Part shown: piece after piece, positions 7,964-16,711 of the stretch
Layout: each line of letters opens with the position of its first letter
How positions within the stretch are numbered: the stretch's first letter is position 1
Source: Hellea sp042093735
GTDB lineage: Bacteria > Pseudomonadota > Alphaproteobacteria > Caulobacterales > Maricaulaceae
Assembly: GCA_042093735.1 (NCBI GenBank)
Contig: JBELEM010000016.1
Coordinates: 1 to 42,328 of the forward strand
Length of the DNA: 42,328 bases
Direction: 5' to 3'
The notes under the pieces: generated by a model
Seen by the model: only the letters and a program-made list of their open reading frames with translations
The model's database searches: none
What the model was told of the DNA's origin: nothing
Translations under genes and position numbers: made by a program

Positions 7964-8934
7964 TGTCGCGTTTAATATTAATTTTGAACTTCTGGATTTT
8001 ACTTTTTAGCTCTGCAACTGCGCACGAAGTAAGACCAGCATATCTGAGCATTACCGAAGACAGTACAGCTGAGTTTACAGTTATTTGGAAGCAACCCATT
8101 CTTGACGGGAAAAGATTGCGTATTAAGCCCATATTTCCGGAAATTTGTACAAAATCAAACTCTAAAAAAAGTATTGAAAACTCGACGATAATTGAAAAAC
8201 TCAACCTTAAGTGCGAGCTAGTCAAAGGGGAGATTTTAATTTCAGGTCTAGAACAAACTATGACAGATGTTATAATAAAAATAGACTACCAATCAGGTAA
8301 AAGAAATACTTCTTTAGTAAAACCGAATGACCCTAAATTTATTTTAGGTGCGAAAACATCAACCATAGGTAATAATTACTTATCGATAGGTATAGATCAT
8401 ATTCTCAAAGGCTGGGACCACCTTCTTTTTATAATTGGACTTGTCTTACTAATTAATAGAAAACAAATACTGGGGGTAGCAACTGCATTTACTGTAGCGC
8501 ATAGTTTAACACTCGGTTTGGCAGCTTTCAGCATAATAAATTTACCCTCGCAGCCTGTGGAAATATTAATAGCAATGAGTATAGTCTTACTTGGCATTGA
8601 AATAATGCGAAAAAAAAGCGGTGCTACCAGCATTTCAAGCAAACATCCTTACTATATTGCACTTTTAATTGGACTCATCCATGGTTGCGGCTTTGCTGGC
8701 GCTTTAGCTGATATAGGTCTGCCAAAGGGTATGGAACTATTTTCCCTATTACTTTTTAACCTAGGAGTAGAATTAGGACAATTCGCTGTAATAGGCTTAG
8801 CAATTCTCGCTCTAACTATTTTAACAAGAGTTAGTGTTGACCTTCGCAAGATGACTGAAGTTATATTAACCTATGGCATATCATCCATTGGTATGTTTTG
8901 GATTATAGAGCGAGCGTCAAATTACATTATATAG
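7963..8934 (+). CDS. HupE/UreJ family membrane protein
   Basis: A 323-residue protein with a cleavable signal peptide ending near ATAHEVRPAYL, a periplasmic beta-rich domain to about residue 130, then a C-terminal HupE/UreJ-type domain with about six membrane helices. Motifs: GIDHILKGWDHLLFIIGLVL, FTVAHSLTLGLAA, IALLIGLIHGCGFAGAL and LLFNLGVELGQ. The conserved His and Asp residues are those thought to bind nickel or other metals in the family. It is the last gene of the DUF3604 cassette, overlapping the isomerase stop by one base. It may supply a metal to the DUF3604 protein, which has a metal-site signature; that is inference. Confidence 0.88.
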   Translation: MSRLILILNFWILLFSSATAHEVRPAYLSITEDSTAEFTVIWKQPILDGKRLRIKPIFPEICTKSNSKKSIENSTIIEKLNLKCELVKGEILISGLEQTMTDVIIKIDYQSGKRNTSLVKPNDPKFILGAKTSTIGNNYLSIGIDHILKGWDHLLFIIGLVLLINRKQILGVATAFTVAHSLTLGLAAFSIINLPSQPVEILIAMSIVLLGIEIMRKKSGATSISSKHPYYIALLIGLIHGCGFAGALADIGLPKGMELFSLLLFNLGVELGQFAVIGLAILALTILTRVSVDLRKMTEVILTYGISSIGMFWIIERASNYII

Positions 8935-8948
8935 ATATCGTTTGAGGT

Positions 8949-9539
8949 TTATTTCTGTTGAACCAAATAACTGATTAATGATTTTGCTTCAGAAGAACTC
9001 CAATCTGCTTCCCCTGGAAGCCTTGCAATCTCTCTACCATCAACATCATATAATAAACTTGTTGGTAACCCAGGTAAACGAAGTTTTCCACTGATAGAAT
9101 ATGTAGTATCATGCCACGGGGTCAATGCTGTAATCCCATTTTCTTCAAACCATAGTTTTGCATCATTTGCTGTACGGTCCATGCTGATAGTAATCACCTC
9201 AAAATTTTCATCCCCCATAGCCATTTGGAGGCGATCTAAGGTCGGCATTTCTGCAATACATGGAGCACACCAAGTTGCCCATACATTCAACAGAATTATC
9301 TTACCTTCGTAATCTGACAACTTCATTTGAGTGCCATTAAATGTTGCAAAATTCATTCTAGGCTGATCAGGCGGGGCATCTAGCACAGATAATCTCTTTA
9401 ATGTGCCTTTGGAAAATAAATCTATACCAACTTTAGGCTGGCTACAGGATTGTACAATCACTAGTAATATGGCTAATAGCCCTAGTACAAGCATTAGCCT
9501 TATTGCGTTAGTGATGTTAATGAGAGAAGATACTGACAT
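8949..9539 (-). CDS. TlpA-like thiol-disulfide oxidoreductase, membrane-anchored or lipoprotein
   Basis: A thioredoxin-fold protein of about 196 residues in the TlpA/ResA family. A hydrophobic N-terminal segment ends at SC (possible weak lipobox, IVQSC), then MNFATFNGTQMKLSDYEGK and the active site WATWCAPCIAEMP, followed by ITISMDRT and the cis-Pro loop LPGLPTSLLYD. It should reduce disulfides in periplasmic proteins, for example during cytochrome maturation. Start choice is open: ATG 9539 includes an Arg before the hydrophobic core but shares CATG with the argH start; ATG 9494 has AAGG three to four bases upstream but no charged residue. It converges with the HupE gene, 14 bp away. Confidence 0.88.
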   Translation of the reverse strand: MSVSSLINITNAIRLMLVLGLLAILLVIVQSCSQPKVGIDLFSKGTLKRLSVLDAPPDQPRMNFATFNGTQMKLSDYEGKIILLNVWATWCAPCIAEMPTLDRLQMAMGDENFEVITISMDRTANDAKLWFEENGITALTPWHDTTYSISGKLRLPGLPTSLLYDVDGREIARLPGEADWSSSEAKSLISYLVQQK

Positions 9540-10947
9540 GAGTAAACTATCTAACAATAAAAATAATAAAGGCCAGAAGATGTGGGGAGGACGTTTCAGC
9601 GCATCTCCAAGTGAAATTATGCAAGAAATTAATGTATCAATTGATTTTGATAAAAGATTGGCATTGCAGGATATTAGAGGTTCTCTAGCACATTCAAGTA
9701 TGCTTGAGGCACAAGGAATAATCACAAAAGAAGATATGTTGCAGATACATAGAGGTCTTAAACAGATTGAAAAAGAAATACTAAATTTAACGTTTCCTTT
9801 CTCGCCAGAATTTGAAGACATACATCTAAATATTGAAAACAGACTTAAAGAAATAATTGGAGAAGCAGCTGGAAGGCTTCATACAGCTCGTTCAAGAAAT
9901 GACCAAGTAGCGACTGACTTCCGCCTTTGGGTAAGAGACAGTTTAGATGGTTTTGAAATTCAACTTTTAGACTTAATGAAAGCATTGCTTCAGAAAGCTT
10001 CTGAAAATACTGATACTATAATGCCCGGCTTTACACATTTACAGTCTGCGCAGCCAGTAACATTTGGGCATCATATGCTTGCATATCTAGAAATGTTCAA
10101 CCGTGATAAATCTAGATTTAATGATTGCCGAAAGAGATTAAATGAGTGTCCGTTGGGGGCCGCCGCACTGGCAGGAACACCATTTCCTATAGATCGTGAC
10201 TTCACTTCAAATGCTTTAGGCTTTTCTAAACCCATGGCTAATTCTTTGGATGCAGTGTCAGCACGTGATTTTGCATTAGAAGCTTTATCTGCAGCGACTA
10301 TTTGCGCAACTCACCTATCAAGGCTTTCTGAAGAGTTAGTAATTTGGATGAGTGCCCAATTTCAGTTTATTACTTTAACAGACTCATATACGACTGGCAG
10401 CTCAATCATGCCTCAAAAACGCAATCCAGATGCAGCTGAATTAATACGAGCCAAAGTCGGTAGAATATCTGGATCACTCGTTGCGCTTACAATGGTTATG
10501 AAAGGTTTGCCGCTAGCCTATTCAAAAGATATGCAAGAGGACAAAGAGCCAGTTTTCGATGCTTTTGACTCTCTTGATTTGGGATTAAAAGCAATGACAG
10601 GTATGATTAAGGATATGCAGCCTAATAAGGAAATTCTGCAGGCTGCTGCAGGGAATGCATTTTCAACAGCCACTGATTTAGCAGATTGGCTTGTGAGAAA
10701 GTTAAATATGCCTTTTCGAAATGCCCACCACGTTACCGGAAAAATTGTTGCTCTCGCAGAACAAAAAGGTATGACGCTGAGTGAACTAACACTCGATGAA
10801 TATATAAAAATAGAACCTAAAATAACGAAAGATATTTATTCAATATTATCTCCGCTGTCTTCAGCAGAAAGCAGAGTTAGCTATGGAGGCACTGCGCCAA
10901 GTGAAGTAGAGAAACAAGTAGCTATCTGGAGTAAAATTTTATCTTAG
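9538..10947 (+). CDS. argH: Argininosuccinate lyase
   Basis: A 469-residue ArgH, cleaving argininosuccinate to arginine and fumarate in the last step of arginine synthesis. Family signatures: KMWGGRFSASPSEIMQEIN, HLNIENRL, GRLHTARSRNDQVATDFRLW, the catalytic-loop signature GSSIMPQKRNPDAAELIRAK, and FSTATDLADWLV. I take ATG 9538 because alphaproteobacterial ArgH proteins usually carry about 15 residues before WGGRF, as here. ATG 9580 (right at MWGGRF) has a better ribosome site, AAAGG seven bases upstream, and is a real alternative. The stop overlaps the convergent DUF1289 gene by 4 bases. Confidence 0.95.
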   Translation: MSKLSNNKNNKGQKMWGGRFSASPSEIMQEINVSIDFDKRLALQDIRGSLAHSSMLEAQGIITKEDMLQIHRGLKQIEKEILNLTFPFSPEFEDIHLNIENRLKEIIGEAAGRLHTARSRNDQVATDFRLWVRDSLDGFEIQLLDLMKALLQKASENTDTIMPGFTHLQSAQPVTFGHHMLAYLEMFNRDKSRFNDCRKRLNECPLGAAALAGTPFPIDRDFTSNALGFSKPMANSLDAVSARDFALEALSAATICATHLSRLSEELVIWMSAQFQFITLTDSYTTGSSIMPQKRNPDAAELIRAKVGRISGSLVALTMVMKGLPLAYSKDMQEDKEPVFDAFDSLDLGLKAMTGMIKDMQPNKEILQAAAGNAFSTATDLADWLVRKLNMPFRNAHHVTGKIVALAEQKGMTLSELTLDEYIKIEPKITKDIYSILSPLSSAESRVSYGGTAPSEVEKQVAIWSKILS

Positions 10948-11141
10948 GAATTTAAATTTTTGTTTTGTAAACTTATTAATCTTTCGGAGAGTTCAGTCAT
11001 TATAAATGCTCTTTGAGCGTCACTATATCTTGCCCAAAGGGCTATCTCCTCTCTAGAGCGGCCACAGCCTTTACAAAGACTGGTTTCTAAATCCAAATCA
11101 CATATAAGTTTGCATGGAGAAATAATATTAGCAAATCTCAT
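10944..11141 (-). CDS. DUF1289 family protein
   Basis: A 65-residue protein with the DUF1289 pattern: SPCKLICDLDLETSLCKGCG followed by RSREEIALWARYSDAQRAFI. Four conserved Cys (C10, C14, C23, C26) suggest a small metal- or cluster-binding unit. The function of the family is unknown. It is the last of three minus-strand genes, 21 bp after the secreted paralogue, and converges on argH with a 4-base overlap of stop codons (TTAG). Confidence 0.87.
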   Translation of the reverse strand: MRFANIISPCKLICDLDLETSLCKGCGRSREEIALWARYSDAQRAFIMTELSERLISLQNKNLNS

Positions 11142-11162
11142 TTATTTTGTTCATCCTAATCA

Positions 11163-11930
11163 TTAACATTCTCCCTCCGAAAAGGATGCGAGAGTTTCCA
11201 AATCTGGTATGGGATATAACATATAGGCTCCCCCTTTTATATTTATACCTTTGGCGTCAAGAGCATTGAGGTCTTTAAATTTAATTACCTTATCCCCACA
11301 ATAATTTTCAGTTGCTATGGGTATTTTATTGTTATCACTATTTACAGCTTCAAAATAAATACTGTCTTGCTCATCAATTGCAGAAACTAATAAATGCGTA
11401 AATTTCGGTACAAAAATCTTAGCTGGCCCAGGAACCATTTTTTTAAATAAAAAGCGAGCGTCTTTAAGGCCATCTTCTAAAGTGTTGAAGGTGTGGTAGC
11501 CATTATTTTCAATAAACCTAACATCGGAGTCCATATCAAATTCTAAAGTATCTCCATTTTTAAGGGTACCAGCTCGAATAGGGTCGTAAGCACATAAATC
11601 CGAACCATTTTCTGCCTGAATTATTCTTTCGATATTTACAACCTTTCCTTCTCGAGAAAAATTCAAATTAAACTCATTATCTTCATGATTAACATATACT
11701 CTTTCCGGTAACGACCCTTCATCTTTTATTCTTAAATATGCCTCAAAAAAAATATTAACAGTATCAATTTTAGATGTTTTTAAATTTTCAAATTTGCGCG
11801 CGAAATCAGAAATTCCTGAAATAGGGAAACAAGTGAGTTCATCTCTTAGCTCTTTTACCTCTGTTTCAGAGCTTGCATATGACATTTCAAATGAAATAAG
11901 TAGTAAGACCACAACAATTAAATATTTCAT
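11163..11930 (-). CDS. Secreted hypothetical protein, tandem paralogue B
   Basis: A 255-residue protein with a clear signal peptide (hydrophobic residues 3-17, cleavage near SYASS). I do not recognise a named domain. It shares an ordered set of motifs with the gene directly upstream: an early CFP/CYP Cys, a G-S-L/Y-P pair, DLCAYDPIRA versus DACILDPLRS, NNGYHTFNTLEDGLKDARFL versus a matching NSGYH-LE-G-DG-F block, then KIFVPKFTH versus KVFMPNTDH. The two are therefore tandem duplicates, with strongly diverged sequence. Three further Cys lie near the C-terminus. The ATG overlaps the upstream stop by 4 bases (ATGA), indicating translational coupling. Confidence 0.72.
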   Translation of the reverse strand: MKYLIVVVLLLISFEMSYASSETEVKELRDELTCFPISGISDFARKFENLKTSKIDTVNIFFEAYLRIKDEGSLPERVYVNHEDNEFNLNFSREGKVVNIERIIQAENGSDLCAYDPIRAGTLKNGDTLEFDMDSDVRFIENNGYHTFNTLEDGLKDARFLFKKMVPGPAKIFVPKFTHLLVSAIDEQDSIYFEAVNSDNNKIPIATENYCGDKVIKFKDLNALDAKGINIKGGAYMLYPIPDLETLASFSEGEC

Positions 11931-12745
11931 ATTTTTCCTGCTTTTCTTAATTTATTAAATCGCTTTAAATATTTTATACTCACAATTGGCTTAATTTCAT
12001 ATGCTTCTGCATTAATAATTAATCCCTCAGCCTTAATAGTTCTTAATTCTCTAAGTGAGACAAGGAATAGCCCATCATAAAATGTAGGTTTTATTTTAAA
12101 AAGGCCACTGCTTGTTTTAGCAAAGATAGGCGGCCCTTCGGCTAGAAAATTCTTGTGACGGATAGCGAAGTGATCTGTATTGGGCATAAAAACTTTAAAG
12201 GGACTTAAGATCATTTCTCTGTAAAATCTTTTACCATCTCTCGCACCCTTTTCCAATTCTGCAATATCGTGATACCCTGAATTATTTATGAAAAATGGTG
12301 AAAGCCCCATTTCAAAATACAACCCCTCATCATATTTTGGCCTCTTGGAACGAAGTGGATCCAAAATACAAGCGTCACTTTTTGGGTATTTATATATTTC
12401 AGTTAAGAATGTAGGCGTGGCGCCATTAGTTTTGTCAACAGGTACATTGATTATTTTATTGTCGAACCGTAAGAAAAGCTGATCTGGGTAGCTACCACCA
12501 TCTTTTATTATAAACTTTGGGTTAACTTTAATATCTATAACATTTTTATATTTAGCATCCAGTGCCTTTAAATTATTCAGTATTTTATGTATTTTTTTAA
12601 CGGGGTAACAAAATAACTCACCTCGCGTATTATCTTCTGCTAATGATAAACTTGGCATTAGCATTATAATAAAGGTTATAAATAAGGTAAATCTTATCTT
12701 CACAATCCTTATTAAGGTTACCTGGAGTACAGTTATAGTTATCAT
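11927..12745 (-). CDS. Secreted hypothetical protein, tandem paralogue A
   Basis: A 272-residue protein from ATG 12745, with an N-terminal hydrophobic segment and likely signal cleavage near LSLAED. A GTG at 12703 would give a tighter signal peptide (V/M-K-I-R then hydrophobic) and is preceded by AAGGA, but the spacing is only two bases, so the longer start is kept with low certainty. After the signal it has ELFCYPVKK, GGSYPDQLFLRF, DACILDPLRSKRP, FFINNSGYHDIAELEKGARD and KVFMPNTDHFA, all with counterparts in the next gene. The C-terminus is basic and rich in Lys. No known domain recognised. It leads a three-gene minus-strand set with the paralogue and the DUF1289 gene. Confidence 0.7.
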   Translation of the reverse strand: MITITVLQVTLIRIVKIRFTLFITFIIMLMPSLSLAEDNTRGELFCYPVKKIHKILNNLKALDAKYKNVIDIKVNPKFIIKDGGSYPDQLFLRFDNKIINVPVDKTNGATPTFLTEIYKYPKSDACILDPLRSKRPKYDEGLYFEMGLSPFFINNSGYHDIAELEKGARDGKRFYREMILSPFKVFMPNTDHFAIRHKNFLAEGPPIFAKTSSGLFKIKPTFYDGLFLVSLRELRTIKAEGLIINAEAYEIKPIVSIKYLKRFNKLRKAGKI

Positions 12746-12837
12746 ATAAAATGTTCATATTTAAAGTTAAATATTATTAATTTTATATATATAGTGACTC
12801 GACCTTTTCTTTGTACTCAACTAAAGAATTAAGACCT

Positions 12838-13053
12838 ATGAAAAACAAAATGACAATACATCATAAATTAAATTTTTTTCTTATCACGAGTTCTTTAATG
12901 TTCCTATCTGCCTGCGGAATACGTGGGGAATTAAAAACACCTCCCCCCATTTGGAATAATACCTCATTGGTTTTTGAGTTTAAAGAAACAGATAATAAGT
13001 CTATATTTGACGCGACTAAAGACAGTACAAAACCAATTCAGTCAAACAGCTAA
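12838..13053 (+). CDS. lptM: LptM-like small lipoprotein
   Basis: A short lipoprotein of about 71 residues. The signal peptide ends in the lipobox FLSAC, followed at once by GIRGELKTPPP, the hallmark of LptM/YifL, which stabilises the LptD-LptE lipopolysaccharide translocon in the outer membrane. In many proteobacteria the gene sits just upstream of lysA, as here, with TAA-A-ATG spacing of one base. The start at 12838 gives a typical basic N-region; the frame opens at 12811 and an ATG at 12850 is also possible. The tail after the conserved core is Ser/Thr/Lys rich and poorly conserved. Confidence 0.85.
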   Translation: MKNKMTIHHKLNFFLITSSLMFLSACGIRGELKTPPPIWNNTSLVFEFKETDNKSIFDATKDSTKPIQSNS

Positions 13054-13054
13054 A

Positions 13055-14323
13055 ATGCGCCATTTCACTTTCATAAATGAAGAAATGCACGCCGAAAACG
13101 TGCCTTTAGAAGAAATTGCCAGGGTGGTTGGCACCCCGTGTTATGTTTATTCCTCTGCAACTTTTGAAAGGCACTTCAGTGTTTTTAAAGATAGTGTTAG
13201 TGATATTGATGCCTTGATTGCATATTCAGTAAAAGCAAATTCGAACATCGGGATATTAGCAACACTTTCTAAACTTGGCGCGGGTGCAGATGTAGTGAGC
13301 GGTGGTGAATTACAAAGAGCACTAACTGCAGGTATTCCTGCTAATAAAATTGTGTTCTCAGGTGTTGGTAAAACCAAAGATGAGATAGAGGCAGCTGCCA
13401 AGGCAAAAATAAAGATTTTCAATGTTGAAAGTATACCTGAGCTCTATGCTATCAATGATATAGCCGCCCAAATGAATTATAAGGCTCCAATTGCATTTAG
13501 AGTAAATCCAGACGTTACAGCAGGAGGGCATGAAAAAATAAGTACGGGCAAAAAAGAAGATAAATTCGGGATCGCATGGAGTAAAGCTGAGCACGCCTAT
13601 GCAGTAGCCGAAACCTGCAGCAATATAGAAGTAGTTGGAATAGATGTTCATATTGGAAGTCAAATTGACCATTTAGAGCCTTTTGAAAAAGCAATTGTAA
13701 AGGTTGGTAACCTTATCAAGAAACTACGCTCTAATGGCCACAAAATTCGAAGCTTTGATATTGGAGGTGGTCTCGGAATACCTTATGGGGATAAATCCAT
13801 TACACCCCCAAATCCTGCAAACTATGGGGCGATGGTAAAACGGCTCACGCAAGAGATGAATGTAGAAATGATCTTCGAGCCCGGAAGAATGATATCTGGG
13901 AATGCTGGTATATTGTTGTCTAAGGTACTTTACGTAAAGAAAGGAGAAGACCGTAATTTTTTAATTATTGATGCAGCAATGAATGATCTACTAAGGCCCG
14001 CCTTATATGATGCATTTCATGAAATAGAACCGGTGAGAAAAAATACTGAAAATTATCAAATAGAAAAGTACGATGTTGTAGGTCCAATTTGCGAAAGCAG
14101 TGATACTTTCACAAAATCACGGGAACTTCCAAAAATCGAGCAGGGAGAACTTATAGTTATGCATACGACGGGAGCATATGGTGCTTCACAGTCAAGCCAA
14201 TATAACACTAGGCCACTAGTTCCAGAAGTTCTTGTGAAAGGTAATAAGTATGAAGTTGTAAGGAAACGCCCTGCAATCAAAGATATTTTAAAATCCGAAA
14301 ACATACCTACTTGGCTTATTTAA
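13055..14323 (+). CDS. lysA: Diaminopimelate decarboxylase
   Basis: A 422-residue PLP-dependent enzyme, normal for LysA, converting meso-diaminopimelate to lysine. Seen: the PLP lysine in AYSVKANSNIGIL, VVSGGEL, the VDVHIGSQI segment, the glycine loop DIGGGLGIPY, the EPGR phosphate-binding motif, and GPICESSDTF with the active-site Cys from the partner subunit. The frame opens 27 codons upstream inside lptM, but MRHFTFINEE at 13055 matches the start of alphaproteobacterial LysA proteins and lies one base after the lptM stop. Probably co-transcribed with lptM. Confidence 0.96.
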   Translation: MRHFTFINEEMHAENVPLEEIARVVGTPCYVYSSATFERHFSVFKDSVSDIDALIAYSVKANSNIGILATLSKLGAGADVVSGGELQRALTAGIPANKIVFSGVGKTKDEIEAAAKAKIKIFNVESIPELYAINDIAAQMNYKAPIAFRVNPDVTAGGHEKISTGKKEDKFGIAWSKAEHAYAVAETCSNIEVVGIDVHIGSQIDHLEPFEKAIVKVGNLIKKLRSNGHKIRSFDIGGGLGIPYGDKSITPPNPANYGAMVKRLTQEMNVEMIFEPGRMISGNAGILLSKVLYVKKGEDRNFLIIDAAMNDLLRPALYDAFHEIEPVRKNTENYQIEKYDVVGPICESSDTFTKSRELPKIEQGELIVMHTTGAYGASQSSQYNTRPLVPEVLVKGNKYEVVRKRPAIKDILKSENIPTWLI

Positions 14324-14406
14324 AATATTATATAAATCAATTCTTGTGGGCATGTAGCATTAGACCTACAGTTCTCAACGTTAAATATTAGTTAGTTACA
14401 GAGTCT

Positions 14407-15129
14407 GTGTTTAAAAAAAAGAAACCTAAGTTAAAGATTGAGTTGAAAAACGAAGTAGTTCGCTTTGAAAGATTGGGTATGCGCTATGGAAGAGGTCCAG
14501 AAATTCTATCAGACGTTGATATGTGCCTTCAAAATGGGAGTTTCACTTTCTTAACAGGCCCGTCAGGAGCAGGTAAGTCAACATTATTGAAATTATGTTA
14601 TTTAGAGTTAAAACAATCACGAGGTTTAATAAGCTTATTTGGAACTGATATTTCTAAAATGTCACGAAAAGTAAAACATTCCACAAGAAAAAAAATTGGC
14701 GTTATATTACAGGATTTTCGATTAATAGATCATTTAACCATCTTCGAAAATGTAGCATTACCGCTGCGTGTTTCAGGGGAGAAAAAAAGTAACTACACAA
14801 AAGATGTAAGCGAATTACTTCAGTGGGTTGGGTTAGGCGCACGGATGGATGCACTGCCAAAAACACTATCAGGCGGCGAGAAACAAAGAGCTGCGATTGC
14901 AAGAGCTGTTATATCTAAACCAGATTTAATTATTGCGGATGAGCCCACCGGAAATGTTGATGAAGTTATGAGTAAAAGACTACTCAGCCTTTTTACTGAA
15001 ATGAACCGCTCCGGAACAACTGTGCTAATAGCAACACATAATAAAAAACTTATCAAGGGTGTAAAGGCTAATATTCTTCATATTGAAAATGGCAAATTAA
15101 TTGATACTAGTTTTGAACCGAGCACTTAA
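14407..15129 (+). CDS. ftsE: Cell division ATP-binding protein FtsE
   Basis: A 240-residue ABC ATPase. Walker A is GPSGAGKST (51-59), the Q-loop is in LQDFRLIDHLTIFENVALPL, the signature is LSGGEKQR and Walker B is LIIADEPTGNVD. The early motif VVRFERLGMRYGRGPEIL is specific to FtsE. With FtsX it forms the divisome ABC complex that activates peptidoglycan hydrolases through periplasmic partners. The start is GTG 14407, preceded by a weak site; the N-terminal Lys-rich extension is longer than usual, so a start further in is possible. The ftsX ATG follows the TAA directly. Confidence 0.95.
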   Translation: MFKKKKPKLKIELKNEVVRFERLGMRYGRGPEILSDVDMCLQNGSFTFLTGPSGAGKSTLLKLCYLELKQSRGLISLFGTDISKMSRKVKHSTRKKIGVILQDFRLIDHLTIFENVALPLRVSGEKKSNYTKDVSELLQWVGLGARMDALPKTLSGGEKQRAAIARAVISKPDLIIADEPTGNVDEVMSKRLLSLFTEMNRSGTTVLIATHNKKLIKGVKANILHIENGKLIDTSFEPST

Positions 15130-16032
15130 ATGCAAGATAATACTGTAAAGAATTTCACTTCTAACCCATTACTTGATCCTAAAGGTAATGATTCAGGATC
15201 ATTACTATTTGTATTATCCATAGTTGCATACCTAGCAACGATTGCTTTAATGTTTTCTCTTTCTATGAACCGTATTAGCGCTTCATGGAATATGTCCTTA
15301 AAAAATACTGCTACTGTCCAAATTCTAGTTGATAATCCAAGGCTACGTGAAACGCAGGTGGATATCACGCTTAAAAATTTAAAAGAAAATTATCCAAATT
15401 CTGAAATTACTGTAGTAGGTAAAAAAAAGTCTTTAGATATGCTTAAGCCCTGGCTTGGCAATTCTGTTCTTCCTGATGACTTACCTATTCCAGCTTTAAT
15501 ATCCGTTAAGTTTGCAAGTGGAGATAACAAAGACCTAGCTTATCTTACATCTGACCTTAAAGCAGAAGGTGTGATTATTGAAATTGACGATCATACACGG
15601 TGGTCTGAACAAGTAAAAAGGTCAGCTACTGCTCTCAAAGTCGGTTCATCAGCACTGCTTATATTAATTTTTAGCATAGCTATACTCATTACTAATTATG
15701 CAACAAAATCCGCACTTTTAGCGCAAAAAAAAATAATAAATATTTTACTACAAGTTGGTGCCAAAAACATTTTCATCACAAAATTATTTATTAAACAAGC
15801 AGGTATTAGAGGTTTAGTGAGTGGGTTTTATGGGGTTAGCTTAGGCTGTGTCACAATGATTTTAATATCCACAGACCGTATTAAAGAAATTTTAATTATT
15901 GCACCGCCAAACTTTCATTGGCCTGACTTAATGTACCTTTTAGCGTTTATTATAGGATTTAGCATAAATTGTTCTATATCCGCAGGATTAACATCCACAA
16001 ACATCTTATCAAAGAGTTATCGACGAAAATAA
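15130..16032 (+). CDS. ftsX: Cell division protein FtsX
   Basis: A 300-residue membrane protein with the FtsX layout: cytoplasmic N-terminus, a first transmembrane helix (about residues 24-44), a periplasmic domain to about 170, then three helices near 175-195, 230-250 and 265-290. The sequence is much more diverged than FtsE, as usual for this family. It is assigned mainly by topology, length and position directly after ftsE with no intergenic base. It anchors FtsE at the membrane and relays ATP hydrolysis to the periplasm. Confidence 0.9.
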   Translation: MQDNTVKNFTSNPLLDPKGNDSGSLLFVLSIVAYLATIALMFSLSMNRISASWNMSLKNTATVQILVDNPRLRETQVDITLKNLKENYPNSEITVVGKKKSLDMLKPWLGNSVLPDDLPIPALISVKFASGDNKDLAYLTSDLKAEGVIIEIDDHTRWSEQVKRSATALKVGSSALLILIFSIAILITNYATKSALLAQKKIINILLQVGAKNIFITKLFIKQAGIRGLVSGFYGVSLGCVTMILISTDRIKEILIIAPPNFHWPDLMYLLAFIIGFSINCSISAGLTSTNILSKSYRRK

Positions 16033-16102
16033 ATAAAACTATACCTTGGGTAAATACTAAATCATACTTAATCTACCCTTTACTATAAATATTGTTAGAA
16101 TA

Positions 16103-16711
16103 ATGAAGTTACTTAAAGTTGTCACTACATCGATCATCATCTACTTTGTAGGTTTTATTTTTTTTATTAAAAAAATTAATAATTTTAATACGCCCAATCC
16201 ACTCCCAAAAGCTGACGGGATAGTTGTTTGGACCGGAAAAGGCGGGGGGAGACTTGAGGCAGGAGCACATTTGCTATTGAAGAAGAAGGGGGAACGTCTT
16301 CTTATATCAGGGGTAAACTCTGAAATATCACTTGATAAAATTAAAGAAATAGTAGCTATTCCTGAAAAACTTTCTGATTGCTGTTTAGACTTAGACTACG
16401 AAGCAAAAAATACAATTGGTAATGCATACGAAACAACAGCATGGGCCAAAGCATTAGGATTTAAACATGTAATATTAGTTACATCTGCCTACCACATGCC
16501 GAGAGCTGAAATAGAAATGGGAGCAGCCACAAGTCAGATTAAAGTAACTCCATTCCCAGTTTTAAACCAAACTGAAGGCAAATGGTATTTAGATAGTAAT
16601 AGACTAAAACGTCTTCTTCAGGAATATACTAAACTTTTAATAAGCTATTTAAAATACGTAACAATAGAACCGGACAAGAAAAAAGTATTATTAAATAACA
16701 ATATGCCTTAA
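16103..16711 (+). CDS. YdcF/SanA-like DUF218 protein
   Basis: A 202-residue protein with one N-terminal membrane helix and a DUF218 domain: DGIVVWTGKGGGRLEAGAHLL, then LLISGVN, then the conserved NTIGNAYETTAWAKALGFKHVILVTSAYHMPRAEIEM region split over about 45 residues. DUF218 proteins act in the envelope, possibly on lipid-linked or peptidoglycan intermediates. The position behind ftsEX is conserved in Alphaproteobacteria. The stop overlaps the convergent tyrC stop by 4 bases (TTAA). Confidence 0.87.
   Translation: MKLLKVVTTSIIIYFVGFIFFIKKINNFNTPNPLPKADGIVVWTGKGGGRLEAGAHLLLKKKGERLLISGVNSEISLDKIKEIVAIPEKLSDCCLDLDYEAKNTIGNAYETTAWAKALGFKHVILVTSAYHMPRAEIEMGAATSQIKVTPFPVLNQTEGKWYLDSNRLKRLLQEYTKLLISYLKYVTIEPDKKKVLLNNNMP

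Noticed and set aside
12746..12837. Lysine riboswitch upstream of lptM-lysA
   Set aside because: The space is only about 90 bp and AT-rich, too short for the lysine aptamer, and no motif is seen.
14324..14406. Terminator after lysA
   Set aside because: A 5-bp TGTAG/CTACA pairing exists but is weak and has no T-run.
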